The notes under the pieces were generated by a model, which was given only the letters and a program-made list of their open reading frames with translations, was not told the DNA's origin and did not search any database. Shown here piece after piece: positions 30,650-39,477 of a DNA stretch of 64,000 nucleotides. A program made the position numbers and the translations under genes. Numbering within the stretch: the stretch's first letter is position 1; the number at the start of each line of letters is the position of its first letter. This stretch comes from Candidatus Tumulicola sp. GTDB taxonomy: Bacteria; Vulcanimicrobiota; Vulcanimicrobiia; Vulcanimicrobiales; Vulcanimicrobiaceae. The DNA lies in contig DASXDT010000005.1 in assembly GCA_036490475.1 (NCBI GenBank), positions 1 through 64,000 of the forward strand. Direction: 5' to 3'.

Positions 30650-33588
30650 ACCGTCTGTCCGCTCGTCACTCCAGACCCAACTAGGGTTTCGAGATGCGGA
30701 GACGGCTTCGATCCGAACTCTTCTGCGACAGCGAGAGCGTGCTGTCGAAGGGCCGAGGCAGCTCCAAATTGATCGTCGACCTTTTGAAATGCACGAATCG
30801 TAAGTTCGCAGGCTGTTTCGTCCGAAGAATCTCGATCGAACAACCGTTTTGCGTGCGCGAGCGCGATCGGCCATTCGCCGCGGCGCATGGCGTCTCGAAT
30901 TTGCGCCAGAGCGGCATCGCGGACGAGGTCTCCCAGGCGCGGTAAGATCGGGGCGAACCATTCCCAGCTCCGACTAGAGGTTTCGATAGCATCAATGCTG
31001 ACGATTGCGGCGAACTCCAATGCCACGCGGTCCTCGTGGGACATCGTGTGAACGCCGGACGCCAAGCGACGCAATAGCATCGCAAGCTCTGCGATATCAA
31101 TTGTGACCTGCGGCGCTATTCCGCATTGCCTTTCAGTCGTTGATATCACACCTGGGCCGATACGAGTTCGCAGGCGGAGGAGATACGCCCGTAAGTTATT
31201 GCGCGCGCTATCAGCAGATCGATCGGGCCACAGTCGTTGCGATAGTTCCTCTCGGTCGATTATTCGTCCGGCAACCGCCAACGCAGCAAGCAATTCCATC
31301 TCACGAGGCGCCAGATCAAGCTGATTGCCATCGCGCAATACCTTCATCTCCAGAACCCTGATCTCGACCTTACAGCCCGTAGAGCGCGAGCTGAATCTAG
31401 AACAAAAGTCCCGAAGCATCCCCGTCTTGGAGGCTCGTGCTTGTATGGCGGCGACGCTACTAATAAGGGCTGATGACTTGGTCTTTCGCGCGCACCGCAT
31501 CGCTGCACCGAATAGTTCCGCACTCGCACCGTTTGTTTCGAGAACGCCGCAACAAATTCGTGCGAGCGTTTTATAAAACCACGAGCCGCTTTGATCGGCA
31601 GCCTGGATAGCACTGCGCGCACACCGTAAAGCGTTTTCTGATGTGTTCGATCGCGACGCTCCTATTAAAAACGCCATGCAGCGAAATGCCAACGTTTCGT
31701 AGCCGACCGGCTCGATGTGACCTCGACCGCGGCAGCATGCTAGTAGGTGTCTGAAACCGTCGATTGCGTTCGGCCGCACGGTGTTTTCAAGCTGCGCGAT
31801 CCGCACATCGAACCCCGTGTCGTCGCCCCAAAACCACGCATGGAAAATGCGCTCTGCGGCGACCAGGGCGCGCACCAACGGCAGCTGCGATCTAGCTGCG
31901 GCCTCATGCGCGTCGTCGAGTGCGATTGCTTCAGCTTCTCGATCGCCGAGGCAGCGTAAGTTTCGAGCGGCAACGTGAAAGTTCCAGAGAGCTCGCGTGG
32001 CCGGAACGTCGAGTGCCAATCCGATCTGTTGCGCCGCTCCGTCGACGTCGGTCGGAAGCCCTTGCCAAACGCTGAGGGCTGTGCGCCACATAAGGAGGAG
32101 GGTGAAGCCGATCGAGTCTTCCGCATGGAGCGACGATTCAAACTCCTCGAAAACTCGGTAGATTTCCTCGAACAAGCCCAAGATGCCGGCGACGTTCGCG
32201 TACGAGCCCACGACGCTTACGCGAAGCATGAGCGGTCCCTCAAGTCGTATTGAGCGCCAAACCGCGCGGGCTTCGTTAAGCCAATCTTCGTTTGGGCGAG
32301 TGTAGATCCACGCGAGCGCGGACGACGCCCACAGCACCGGGTGTCGAACCGTCGTTGAGGCGTCGATTCGCGCGATGAGTAACGCTGCCTCCAGAGAGGG
32401 GGCATCGAATAGGTACACACCGGCTAGCGAGTACTGACTGGATAAGGACTCAAGTGAGGCTGCTGCGGCGTCTGCATCGCCAGCCAATAAGAACACCTGG
32501 GCAGCGCGCAATAAATCATCTTTAGATCGATGTTTGCGCGCGATGTCGAGCAGCACTGCGGCCTTCCGCGTCGCATAGCGCCGCTCGATTGCGGCTCTCA
32601 GTAAAGGGTGAACCGCGAGATGATTGCCATCGTTCGACGTTACGATCGGTATCGGCCGCAGCAAGTCGTGAATATAGTCGCTAACATCATCCGCACCCAA
32701 CGAACGTGCGATATCGGCGAAGGTGGCATCTTCCACGAACGTTGCCGCGATTATGGCTTTCAGTTGATCGGGTGAAAGCCGCTCGACAATCTCATTTTGT
32801 AGAAAGTCCTCAAGATTAGCATCGTCGGAGTTCGTGAAAAGATCAACCGCCGATGCCATGCGGCCCGCTACTGCGGACCGCATCAGGAGCAATACTGCGA
32901 CGGGCCATCCGAGGGTACGCTGTTCGATCGTATCTAGCTCCGAATCGCTGATCGCCGATCGGGCCGCGAGCTCCGTAATGGTATTCCGGTCGAACCGCAG
33001 GAGCTCGGCCGTCAGAAAGATCGTCTCGTGTGGCGAGGCGTATCGAGCGGTGCGAAGTCCGATTGCGGTGCGCGAACATAGAGCGACCCGGCGGGTTGGG
33101 TGACGCCAGGAAAGTAGGTCATTCAGTAGGCTTCGGATCTCCGGCTTATCGTCCAGCCATTCCAAGTGGTCGATGACAAAGAGTGAATCGTCGGCAATCG
33201 CCTCCCGCCACGCGCGAAGGGCGATATCGCGTAGGCGCCCGCCATCACGACCGGCGCTCAACACGTCTTGCCCGAGCGATAACGCTCGGTCCCCGTCTTC
33301 CTCCGCCAGGCCCCGCAGCAAGATCTTCGCTGCGTGTTCAACGGAGTCCACGCCATAAAAATCGCAATATGCGCGACGGTCGCGCCGAGCAGCTAGAAGC
33401 TGGGCAACTGTCGTCTTCCCATAACCTGCTGGAGCGACGATGACATAAAGCCGAGGCATAACGTGCTCGGCCATAGCGAGAATGCTTGGCTTTAATAAAG
33501 CTCGTGGCTGGAATTGCTCCAGATTTCTTTCGGCCACCGCTTCCTCCGCAAATCCGTGAGCCACAAAATTCGGCACCCGCGCGCCCAC
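30646..33588 (-). CDS. large transcription regulator: MalT-type ATPase, winged helix and BTAD domain (SARP-like)
   Basis: 980 residues, GTG start. Order: STAND/MalT-type NTPase with Walker A APAGYGKTT (residues 52-60), a Walker B-like LFVIDHLEWLDD, and a long helical-repeat middle. Near residue 735 comes an OmpR-type winged helix (RVLEMKVLRDGNQLDLAPRE, then LSQRLWPDRSADSARNNLRA). The C-terminal bacterial transcriptional activation domain includes ECELTIRAF-like helices at its end. AfsR-type SARPs have the DNA-binding part first; here it is last. It should be a signal-gated activator. It diverges from the GloVer lipoprotein gene whose promoter has SARP-type repeats. Confidence 0.85.
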   Translation of the reverse strand: MGARVPNFVAHGFAEEAVAERNLEQFQPRALLKPSILAMAEHVMPRLYVIVAPAGYGKTTVAQLLAARRDRRAYCDFYGVDSVEHAAKILLRGLAEEDGDRALSLGQDVLSAGRDGGRLRDIALRAWREAIADDSLFVIDHLEWLDDKPEIRSLLNDLLSWRHPTRRVALCSRTAIGLRTARYASPHETIFLTAELLRFDRNTITELAARSAISDSELDTIEQRTLGWPVAVLLLMRSAVAGRMASAVDLFTNSDDANLEDFLQNEIVERLSPDQLKAIIAATFVEDATFADIARSLGADDVSDYIHDLLRPIPIVTSNDGNHLAVHPLLRAAIERRYATRKAAVLLDIARKHRSKDDLLRAAQVFLLAGDADAAAASLESLSSQYSLAGVYLFDAPSLEAALLIARIDASTTVRHPVLWASSALAWIYTRPNEDWLNEARAVWRSIRLEGPLMLRVSVVGSYANVAGILGLFEEIYRVFEEFESSLHAEDSIGFTLLLMWRTALSVWQGLPTDVDGAAQQIGLALDVPATRALWNFHVAARNLRCLGDREAEAIALDDAHEAAARSQLPLVRALVAAERIFHAWFWGDDTGFDVRIAQLENTVRPNAIDGFRHLLACCRGRGHIEPVGYETLAFRCMAFLIGASRSNTSENALRCARSAIQAADQSGSWFYKTLARICCGVLETNGASAELFGAAMRCARKTKSSALISSVAAIQARASKTGMLRDFCSRFSSRSTGCKVEIRVLEMKVLRDGNQLDLAPREMELLAALAVAGRIIDREELSQRLWPDRSADSARNNLRAYLLRLRTRIGPGVISTTERQCGIAPQVTIDIAELAMLLRRLASGVHTMSHEDRVALEFAAIVSIDAIETSSRSWEWFAPILPRLGDLVRDAALAQIRDAMRRGEWPIALAHAKRLFDRDSSDETACELTIRAFQKVDDQFGAASALRQHALAVAEEFGSKPSPHLETLVGSGVTSGQTV

Positions 33589-33615
33589 TCCATTTAGCGC
33601 CGCGGGTTCGTGACT

Positions 33616-33647
33616 GTAACGGCTTTGTAACGGTTGATTTTTATTAT
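33616..33647 (+). promoter_or_regulatory. predicted SARP-type promoter: two 11-bp-spaced heptamers and a -10 box
   Basis: GTAACGG occurs at 33616-33622 and again at 33627-33633, an exact 11-bp period with a 4-bp spacer. Exactly 8 bp later comes TATTAT (33642-33647), which differs from TATAAT at one position. This is the arrangement described for SARP-activated promoters such as those of DnrI and ActII-ORF4. An inverted CGTTACA lies at 33648-33654. It faces the lipoprotein gene at 33728, and the SARP-like regulator is encoded divergently. Confidence 0.6.
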
Positions 33648-33727
33648 CGTTACAAGCTCCCGCGACCGGCCTTCGAATTGCCGGCCGCGTCGCTTACCAA
33701 TGGTTGCTGTTTAGGAGGTCCAGACCC

Positions 33728-35059
33728 ATGCGTGGTTCATCGCGAATCGTCAAAGGATACGGTCTGCCCGCGCTCGTCGTGATGTTTGGGCTAACGGGTT
33801 GTGGCTCGAATGCCGGCCCGCCCATCGAACCCGCCATGCACTGGGCGGTCCCGGCGTCCTCGTCCAAAGTCAAAGACGTGGTCGCAGATTTGCAGCCGGA
33901 GAGCGCGGTTCCGTACGGGGGCCTGCTTCTGGGCTCCGACGGTCAGATGTTCGGTACGACATCGCAAGGCGGCACGAGTGCCAGTGGCTTCGGTAGCGTC
34001 ATCGCTTACGACGGATCCGGCGTGCACACGGTCTACGCTTTCCGTGGAATGCCCGATGGGGCGGCGCCCGAAGCCGGCCTCGTGCAAGATTCGTCGGGCG
34101 TGCTTTACGGCACGACCACTTACGGAGGGGCCGTATGCCCGGCGGGATGCGGCACGGTCTTCGACTTGATCCCTAATGGATCGACCTATACCGAAAAGGT
34201 GCTGTACGCTTTTCAAGGCGGGCAAGACGGCGCTTATCCCATCGGCGGACTTCTGATCGACAAGAGTGGTGCGCTGTACGGAACCACCTTCCAAGGTGGC
34301 GGCGCTGCAGCATGTAGCGGGGGCTGCGGGATCGTTTTCAAGCTCGTGCGTTCCGGCAAAACCTATAAGGAGACCGTCGCTCATCGTTTCAAAGGCGGTC
34401 AGGACGGCGCAAATCCTGTCGGCACGTTGATTGCGGACAGCGCGGGCACCGTTTACGGAACGGCAAAGAGCGGAGGTAACAGCAGTGCTTGTTCGGGCGG
34501 CTGCGGCGTCGTCTACAAGCTGAAGCGCTCCGGCGCTACCTACGTGGAAAGCGTCGTTCATAGCTTTGCAGGCGGATACAGTGACGGGGCTACTCCGCGG
34601 TCGGCTTTACTTGCTGGAAAGCACGGCACATTGTACGGCACCACACTGTACGCCGGGAGTGGTGCGAATGCCGGCGTCGTCTTCGAACTTACGCCGTCGG
34701 GAAAGGAATACTCTGAAAAAGTAATATTCAAGTTCAGCGGCGGTAAAACCGGTGCACAGCCGCACGATGAAAACGGCCTAATCGCCGATACGAAAGGCAA
34801 CATCTACGGCACTGCCAGCGCGGGTGGAACTGCCAAGAGTTTCGGCGTTGTCTTTAAGCTAACGCCTTCCGGCTCCCAATACAGCGAGACGGTGCTTCAC
34901 GAATTCCAAGGCCCGGCGAAAGATGGCGAATCACCCTGGGCCGGCGTAATCATCGGAAGCGATAAAAATCTGTGGGGCGTAACGCCCTACGGCGGATCCG
35001 GCACTTGCGACACGAGCGGCGTCGCGGGTTGCGGCGTACTCTTTCGGCTTACGCCGTAA
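33728..35059 (+). CDS. GloVer-repeat lipoprotein (TIGR03803-type propeller)
   Basis: 443 residues from the ATG at 33728, with GGAGG nine bases upstream. The lipobox is FGLTGC. The mature protein is made of about seven repeats with the pattern GA.P.GGLL.D..G.LYGTT..GG....G.VF.L, the Gloeobacter/Verrucomicrobia repeat. This forms an extracellular beta-propeller-like array. A binding or adhesion role is plausible but unproven. It is the only plus-strand gene directly downstream of the predicted SARP promoter. Confidence 0.85.
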   Translation: MRGSSRIVKGYGLPALVVMFGLTGCGSNAGPPIEPAMHWAVPASSSKVKDVVADLQPESAVPYGGLLLGSDGQMFGTTSQGGTSASGFGSVIAYDGSGVHTVYAFRGMPDGAAPEAGLVQDSSGVLYGTTTYGGAVCPAGCGTVFDLIPNGSTYTEKVLYAFQGGQDGAYPIGGLLIDKSGALYGTTFQGGGAAACSGGCGIVFKLVRSGKTYKETVAHRFKGGQDGANPVGTLIADSAGTVYGTAKSGGNSSACSGGCGVVYKLKRSGATYVESVVHSFAGGYSDGATPRSALLAGKHGTLYGTTLYAGSGANAGVVFELTPSGKEYSEKVIFKFSGGKTGAQPHDENGLIADTKGNIYGTASAGGTAKSFGVVFKLTPSGSQYSETVLHEFQGPAKDGESPWAGVIIGSDKNLWGVTPYGGSGTCDTSGVAGCGVLFRLTP

Positions 35060-35497
35060 ATCCGATGGAGTGGTTCTATGCGTTCGATCTTAGTCTTGCG
35101 CTAGGCAACGCACAAGAGCTATGGTAGGAAACGTCTTGCGTTTATTGTTAGCCGTCGTTGGATGCGATGTTACGGTCGCCATAACGGCCTGCTCGGGCGC
35201 GACGCAGAATTCGCTTGCCTTCCGGTAGCGTCTTCCGCCACCGCCGAGACGAGTCAACTAGACTACAAAGTGCCGGCAAATTTCGGGGCCGGCGCCAATG
35301 GGCTCCTCATGGCTTGCGCTCGAACAAGTGTGTAGCCACATCAGCTCAGCAAGCAATGGTCTTAGAGGCGAATTTAGTTCGGTGCGACTCAAATGAACAA
35401 GACCGCCGTTTTATCTCGCCTCCTTATCCTTATTGGCCGGTTGAGCTGTACCGCTCGGACCGAGTAGGCACGATGATCACGAAAAGGGAGCTGCTTC
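35060..35497. other. 438-base intergenic region with a possible lipoprotein-gene relic
   Basis: No complete gene is supported here. The first third contains a short frame with a lipoprotein-like leader (35121-35228, listed separately). The rest (35229-35480) has no consistent frame. A GAAAAGGGAG ribosome binding site for the next gene ends the region. Confidence 0.5.
35121..35228 (+). pseudogene. truncated lipoprotein leader (35 residues)
   Basis: An ATG frame of 35 codons reads with a hydrophobic stretch (LRLLLAVVGCDVTVAITACS) and ends at TAG. A lipoprotein-type signal with no mature domain is what a broken paralogue of the surrounding lipoprotein genes would leave. It could also be a chance frame. 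Confidence 0.3.
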
Positions 35498-37498
35498 GTG
35501 ACAAATAAAATGATAAAATGTTCGAAGTTAAGCGCGTTCGGAGCCCTGCTAACCGCCGTTATAGGATGCGGGGGTGGAACATTCACTGGTAGCAATACCT
35601 TGACGCCCTATGCACACCAGTTCAGCGGTAACTCTTCACCGCACTATGTCTACGCGAACATCAACTACTCGCTTTCCTCCAAGCCTTATGCCTCCGTACA
35701 GGTCACATTTAACACGGAGGCGTTTGGCCTTGAAAATGCGCCGTACTTTTGGCAGCTTTTCATTCCCTTTGCCAATGGAAACCTCGCAGAGATTCGTATG
35801 GACACGGACGCGGTCGATCTCGGGATGCGCGGCGCCGAACAGTTTCTTGATAACCAAGGCGCAACGGGAATGGTTTCTTGTCCAGCCAACGGCCACGGGC
35901 TCACGCCCGGAGAAGTTCCCGGATGCTGTCCAGCTGGTAAGACGTTGCTATGCACGCTCGGGTACCTCTGGCAGGAAAACGTACCGTATACGCTGACGAT
36001 ATCGCTTGTTAAGAAAAACGCTTTGAGCGAAACGTGGCGGAGTGCACTTATCGACCAAAAGAAGCACGTGACGGTCACCATCGGGACCTGGCGAGTGCCT
36101 TCTTCCTGGGGACTTCTAGAACCGACGCAAAACAATCCGGCCTTCGTACAGCTTGCTTACTACTACGCAGTGCCAGATTGCACATCGCAGCCGTACGCGC
36201 ATGTTGCCGTCTCTGGATTAGTTGGCGAGACGGTCCAGCACGAGCGTTCAACGGCCACGATCGTATCGACATACGTTAGTGCTTGCTCGCAAAATGAAGT
36301 CCTGAAGGCACAGCAGGGAGCAACGAACGCGAACGCCGAGATGGGTTACGCTTGGCGACCGGGCGCGACTCCGAGACCGAGTCCCAGTCCGGCGGTCGGC
36401 GTACCGCTTTATTCGCCGCTGCCGATGCCAACGGGAGGCGTTCATCACGTTGGGAGCTCCGTCAAGATCGGGTCGCCGCAACTGGTTCTCGCAGGCGAGA
36501 CCGGCGGATTAGTCAATTTTCCTGACGAGCAGATCAGCTACCTCAAGTTCACGAGCGGGCTCTATCGGACGTGGATGTCATCTGGCATCATAGGCGAGGC
36601 GGAAGGTAATGCAGTTCTGGCCGATTCTAACGACATGGCCCGATTTAGGCTTGTTCCAATTCCGGGACCGTATACGCTTCCGGTCTACTCGCCTTTCGAT
36701 CCAGGAACCAATTTGTTTGACGCCAATTACGCTGGACCGGGGACAGTTACACCTGCTTCGAACGGCAAGGATCTCCTCATGGTGTATCACGGAGAGAATC
36801 ACTTCTGGAACGGCGTGGATTACTACGGCAGTTATAACGCTTCTGGCCCATTTTATTGCACTGTCGGACTGGCGCGTTCGTCCGACGACGGAACGACGTG
36901 GACCCGTGCGGGCGCGATCATTACCGGCGCCTTTCGTAAGCCGCCGCAGCCGCAGGCCGGCGGAGCGGGTGCATGCACGCCATCAGCACTCGCCGTTGGC
37001 GGCTACCTATACGCGATTTATAGCGAGGGCAGTCCCAGCGGCTTTCCGATGGCAATCGCTCGTGCGCCGATGAGTTCGGACGGGAAGCCGGGAAGCTGGG
37101 AGAAGTATTACGACGGCGGATTCTCGACCAGCGGTTTGCACAACGGTGCATTCACGCCGCTAAACACATACGGCGCGACCGGTGAAGGAAACCTTACCTT
37201 CAATAGATACTTAAACGCGTTTGTATTATTGGTGGATTATCCGCCCAAACGATTGGGAATCGCGATGCTCACATCTTCCGATCTCATCAATTGGTCTCAT
37301 CCGCGCACTATTATCAGGATTCCCCCGGGCGCTTGCCAGCCCGTACAACTTGCGTGTTATCCTTCGATGATTTCGCCAAAGGAAACAGCTAATCAGATAA
37401 CCGATCAGACGGGCTACGTCTACGTCAGTCGCACCCTCAAAGGTGTCCGAAACATGTACCGATACCCCTACGCCATCGGCAGTGCGCCTTTACCGTAA
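35498..37498 (+). CDS. two-domain secreted lipoprotein with C-terminal propeller
   Basis: 666 residues, GTG start with AAGGGAG seven bases upstream. The signal peptide ends in a lipobox-like AVIGC. Residues 45-260 form a beta-rich domain that recalls DUF3472-type carbohydrate-associated modules (YVYANINYSLSS, FYWQLFIPF-like and GYLWQENVPYTLTISLV). A Pro/Ser linker (PGATPRPSPSPAVGVP) leads to a C-terminal domain resembling sialidase or glycosidase propellers, with the Asp-box-like RSSDDGTTWTRAG. It may bind or process surface glycans. Domain calls are by eye. Confidence 0.7.
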   Translation: MTNKMIKCSKLSAFGALLTAVIGCGGGTFTGSNTLTPYAHQFSGNSSPHYVYANINYSLSSKPYASVQVTFNTEAFGLENAPYFWQLFIPFANGNLAEIRMDTDAVDLGMRGAEQFLDNQGATGMVSCPANGHGLTPGEVPGCCPAGKTLLCTLGYLWQENVPYTLTISLVKKNALSETWRSALIDQKKHVTVTIGTWRVPSSWGLLEPTQNNPAFVQLAYYYAVPDCTSQPYAHVAVSGLVGETVQHERSTATIVSTYVSACSQNEVLKAQQGATNANAEMGYAWRPGATPRPSPSPAVGVPLYSPLPMPTGGVHHVGSSVKIGSPQLVLAGETGGLVNFPDEQISYLKFTSGLYRTWMSSGIIGEAEGNAVLADSNDMARFRLVPIPGPYTLPVYSPFDPGTNLFDANYAGPGTVTPASNGKDLLMVYHGENHFWNGVDYYGSYNASGPFYCTVGLARSSDDGTTWTRAGAIITGAFRKPPQPQAGGAGACTPSALAVGGYLYAIYSEGSPSGFPMAIARAPMSSDGKPGSWEKYYDGGFSTSGLHNGAFTPLNTYGATGEGNLTFNRYLNAFVLLVDYPPKRLGIAMLTSSDLINWSHPRTIIRIPPGACQPVQLACYPSMISPKETANQITDQTGYVYVSRTLKGVRNMYRYPYAIGSAPLP

Positions 37499-37632
37499 GG
37501 TTCAAACGAGTCAGAGCGGAAGAATCCCCGTTTTTACGCCGCGGACCTCTAGAAATGACGGCCCTTGGAGTGGTGTTCTTTGGCATGATGAGTTTGCCGT
37601 AAGGCTACTACCGGGCAACGAACTAGGGAAGT

Positions 37633-39402
37633 CTAGCCCGTTACCACACCCGTTTGTGCGGCATAGAGAGCGCGCGTCCGAACCGCTTCCACGTGATCGT
37701 ACGCACGCGACGCTTCACGTGCGAGATCTTCGAGCATAGCGGCTTCTTCGGGATCCAGTTGCGCGCCATTGGCATGGGCGCCGTAGAGGGTGAAGCTGAC
37801 GAGTTCGTGCCGCACGGTCACCGGAACCGCCAGCGTGTAGATGGCCGCGTTGTCGGAATCGAGCTGCGAGCGCACTTCGTCGAGCCAGACGATGTGTTCG
37901 TCGGCAAGCAGCATGCGCACGAGCAAGTGATTCGTATCGAACGACGCGGGGGCGACGGTCGTTTGCCGCGAGGTCGCGACGCCTTCGAAGCGGCCGGTAC
38001 TCGTGGATCGCCGATATAACGCGGCGGCAGCCAGATCCATCGCGTCGTTCGGGACTTGGACGAGTCCATCGCTGATGGCAGATTCATTGGTGGCGTATGG
38101 TAAGGCTGACGCCGCTCTGCGCAAATAGGCCTCTGCTTGCCGACGGCTGCGGAAGAAGATCGACTCGACGACGCCCTCGACCGAGCGATTGATTCTGTCG
38201 AGCAAAAATCCGACGCCGATCGTGATCAGTAACTCGATGCCGACGGTGAAACGGCCGATCGCGACCACGCGCGAGAAGAACCAATCCAGAATCGAAACGA
38301 AGGCAATCACGCCGACCGAGATTACGCCGTAGACAAGAGCGCGATTGAGGACGAAGGTCACGTCCAGGACGCGCAAACGGAAGACCGCGTACGCGATGCA
38401 CAGCGGCATCAGAATGACGGCGAAGCCGACGATCTGTCCCACCGCGAACGGCACGCCCGGAACGTAATAGATCGCATACGCGATGAACGAGGCGATCGTC
38501 CCGATCGCCAAAAAGCCCCAACGCTGCCGATCGCTCGGCGTCGCCATCACGACGTTCTTGGCGAGAATCAGGCCGGCGAATGCGAACGCGCTGAGCGGAA
38601 TGACCGAACTGACGATGGCATCCCATGCCGGCAACGATTGCGTTGAGATATAGACGTGCCATTCGAACGTGTAGAGCGCAAACGCGGCCGCGAGATAAAC
38701 CCACACGAACGGATCGATGTGCCGGCGCCAGCCCTGCACGTCGCCGTTTGGAAAGCGCAATACGAACGGCAGTAACGGCAGGACGCTCCAAGGCCCGAAG
38801 ACTGTATTGAGGACGAACCCGAGTACGAGAAACTGCTGCGGGGATAGCAGGTGTGACCAATAGTCGAAAGCCGGACTGGTTCCGAAATACCCTACCGCGA
38901 AAATATAGAACGACCACGCCATGATCGATGGCCGAAGGAATACCAACAGAAACGCGACGATGAGAAACACGGTCGGCGGAATGTAGGCGAGAATACCCGC
39001 GATGCGCTGCCAGACGGTAAATTGCGCGACGGGAACGGCCGTCAAGGTAACGCTGTATGCGTGTCCGCGACGAAGAAATGTAAAACGCTCGGTCTCGCCG
39101 GCATACGGTGCGCGCAGAAGGGACGACGTTGTCAGGTAACCGTTTTCCACCAAGAGATCGCCGGCGCGCACCCCGGCGCGGTCGGCCGGGGACCCTCGGT
39201 CGATCCTCGCGACGACGTTGCTTCGGTTGTAGTTAATTGCGCCGAAGCCACCTTCACCCCAGTTCTCGACGAAGTCCACGTGACCGGCCGGCAAATAGTA
39301 AATCGCGACGACGACCAGCGTGACCACGATGAGGAGCGCTCTCGAGAGCGTCTTGCGCATCACGGTGTGTGCGGCGCGCCTAGCCGGATTCCCCGCCGCC
39401 AC
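37633..39402 (-). CDS. PDZ, multi-transmembrane and GAF-like sensor protein without a kinase domain
   Basis: 589 residues (GTG 39402; the ATG at 39360 is an alternative). An N-terminal TM helix precedes a PDZ-like unit (VVARIDRGSPADRAGVRAGD). About nine more transmembrane helices follow, then a conserved cytoplasmic entry LLDRINRSVEGVVESIFFRS and a GAF-like domain, ending in a short coiled coil. The layout is like the sensor half of a membrane histidine kinase, but no H-box or HATPase follows. A paralogue with a frameshift is at 51222-52975. The ligand is unknown. Confidence 0.75.
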   Translation of the reverse strand: MAAGNPARRAAHTVMRKTLSRALLIVVTLVVVAIYYLPAGHVDFVENWGEGGFGAINYNRSNVVARIDRGSPADRAGVRAGDLLVENGYLTTSSLLRAPYAGETERFTFLRRGHAYSVTLTAVPVAQFTVWQRIAGILAYIPPTVFLIVAFLLVFLRPSIMAWSFYIFAVGYFGTSPAFDYWSHLLSPQQFLVLGFVLNTVFGPWSVLPLLPFVLRFPNGDVQGWRRHIDPFVWVYLAAAFALYTFEWHVYISTQSLPAWDAIVSSVIPLSAFAFAGLILAKNVVMATPSDRQRWGFLAIGTIASFIAYAIYYVPGVPFAVGQIVGFAVILMPLCIAYAVFRLRVLDVTFVLNRALVYGVISVGVIAFVSILDWFFSRVVAIGRFTVGIELLITIGVGFLLDRINRSVEGVVESIFFRSRRQAEAYLRRAASALPYATNESAISDGLVQVPNDAMDLAAAALYRRSTSTGRFEGVATSRQTTVAPASFDTNHLLVRMLLADEHIVWLDEVRSQLDSDNAAIYTLAVPVTVRHELVSFTLYGAHANGAQLDPEEAAMLEDLAREASRAYDHVEAVRTRALYAAQTGVVTG

Positions 39403-39463
39403 CTCCCGTGGACATTAAATCGCAAAACGCGCGACGGCTGTTTCGCAACGATGAGCGTTGTGT

Positions 39464-39469
39464 TATAAC
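39464..39469 (+). promoter_or_regulatory. possible -10 box of the pilus operon
   Basis: TATAAC at 39464-39469 lies so that transcription would start at about 39476, two bases before the first ATG of the pilus operon. That ATG has no ribosome binding site. Together this suggests a leaderless transcript. No clear -35 was seen. Confidence 0.35.
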
Positions 39470-39477
39470 CGTCGTCC

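Noticed and set aside
34080-35040. DNA-level repeat region in the GloVer gene
   Set aside because: The similarity is protein-level repetition of the propeller unit; the DNA copies are diverged and need no separate repeat feature.
35215-35508. 97-codon frame upstream of the 666-residue lipoprotein
   Set aside because: No ribosome binding site or domain, mixed composition, and it overlaps the true start of the next gene.
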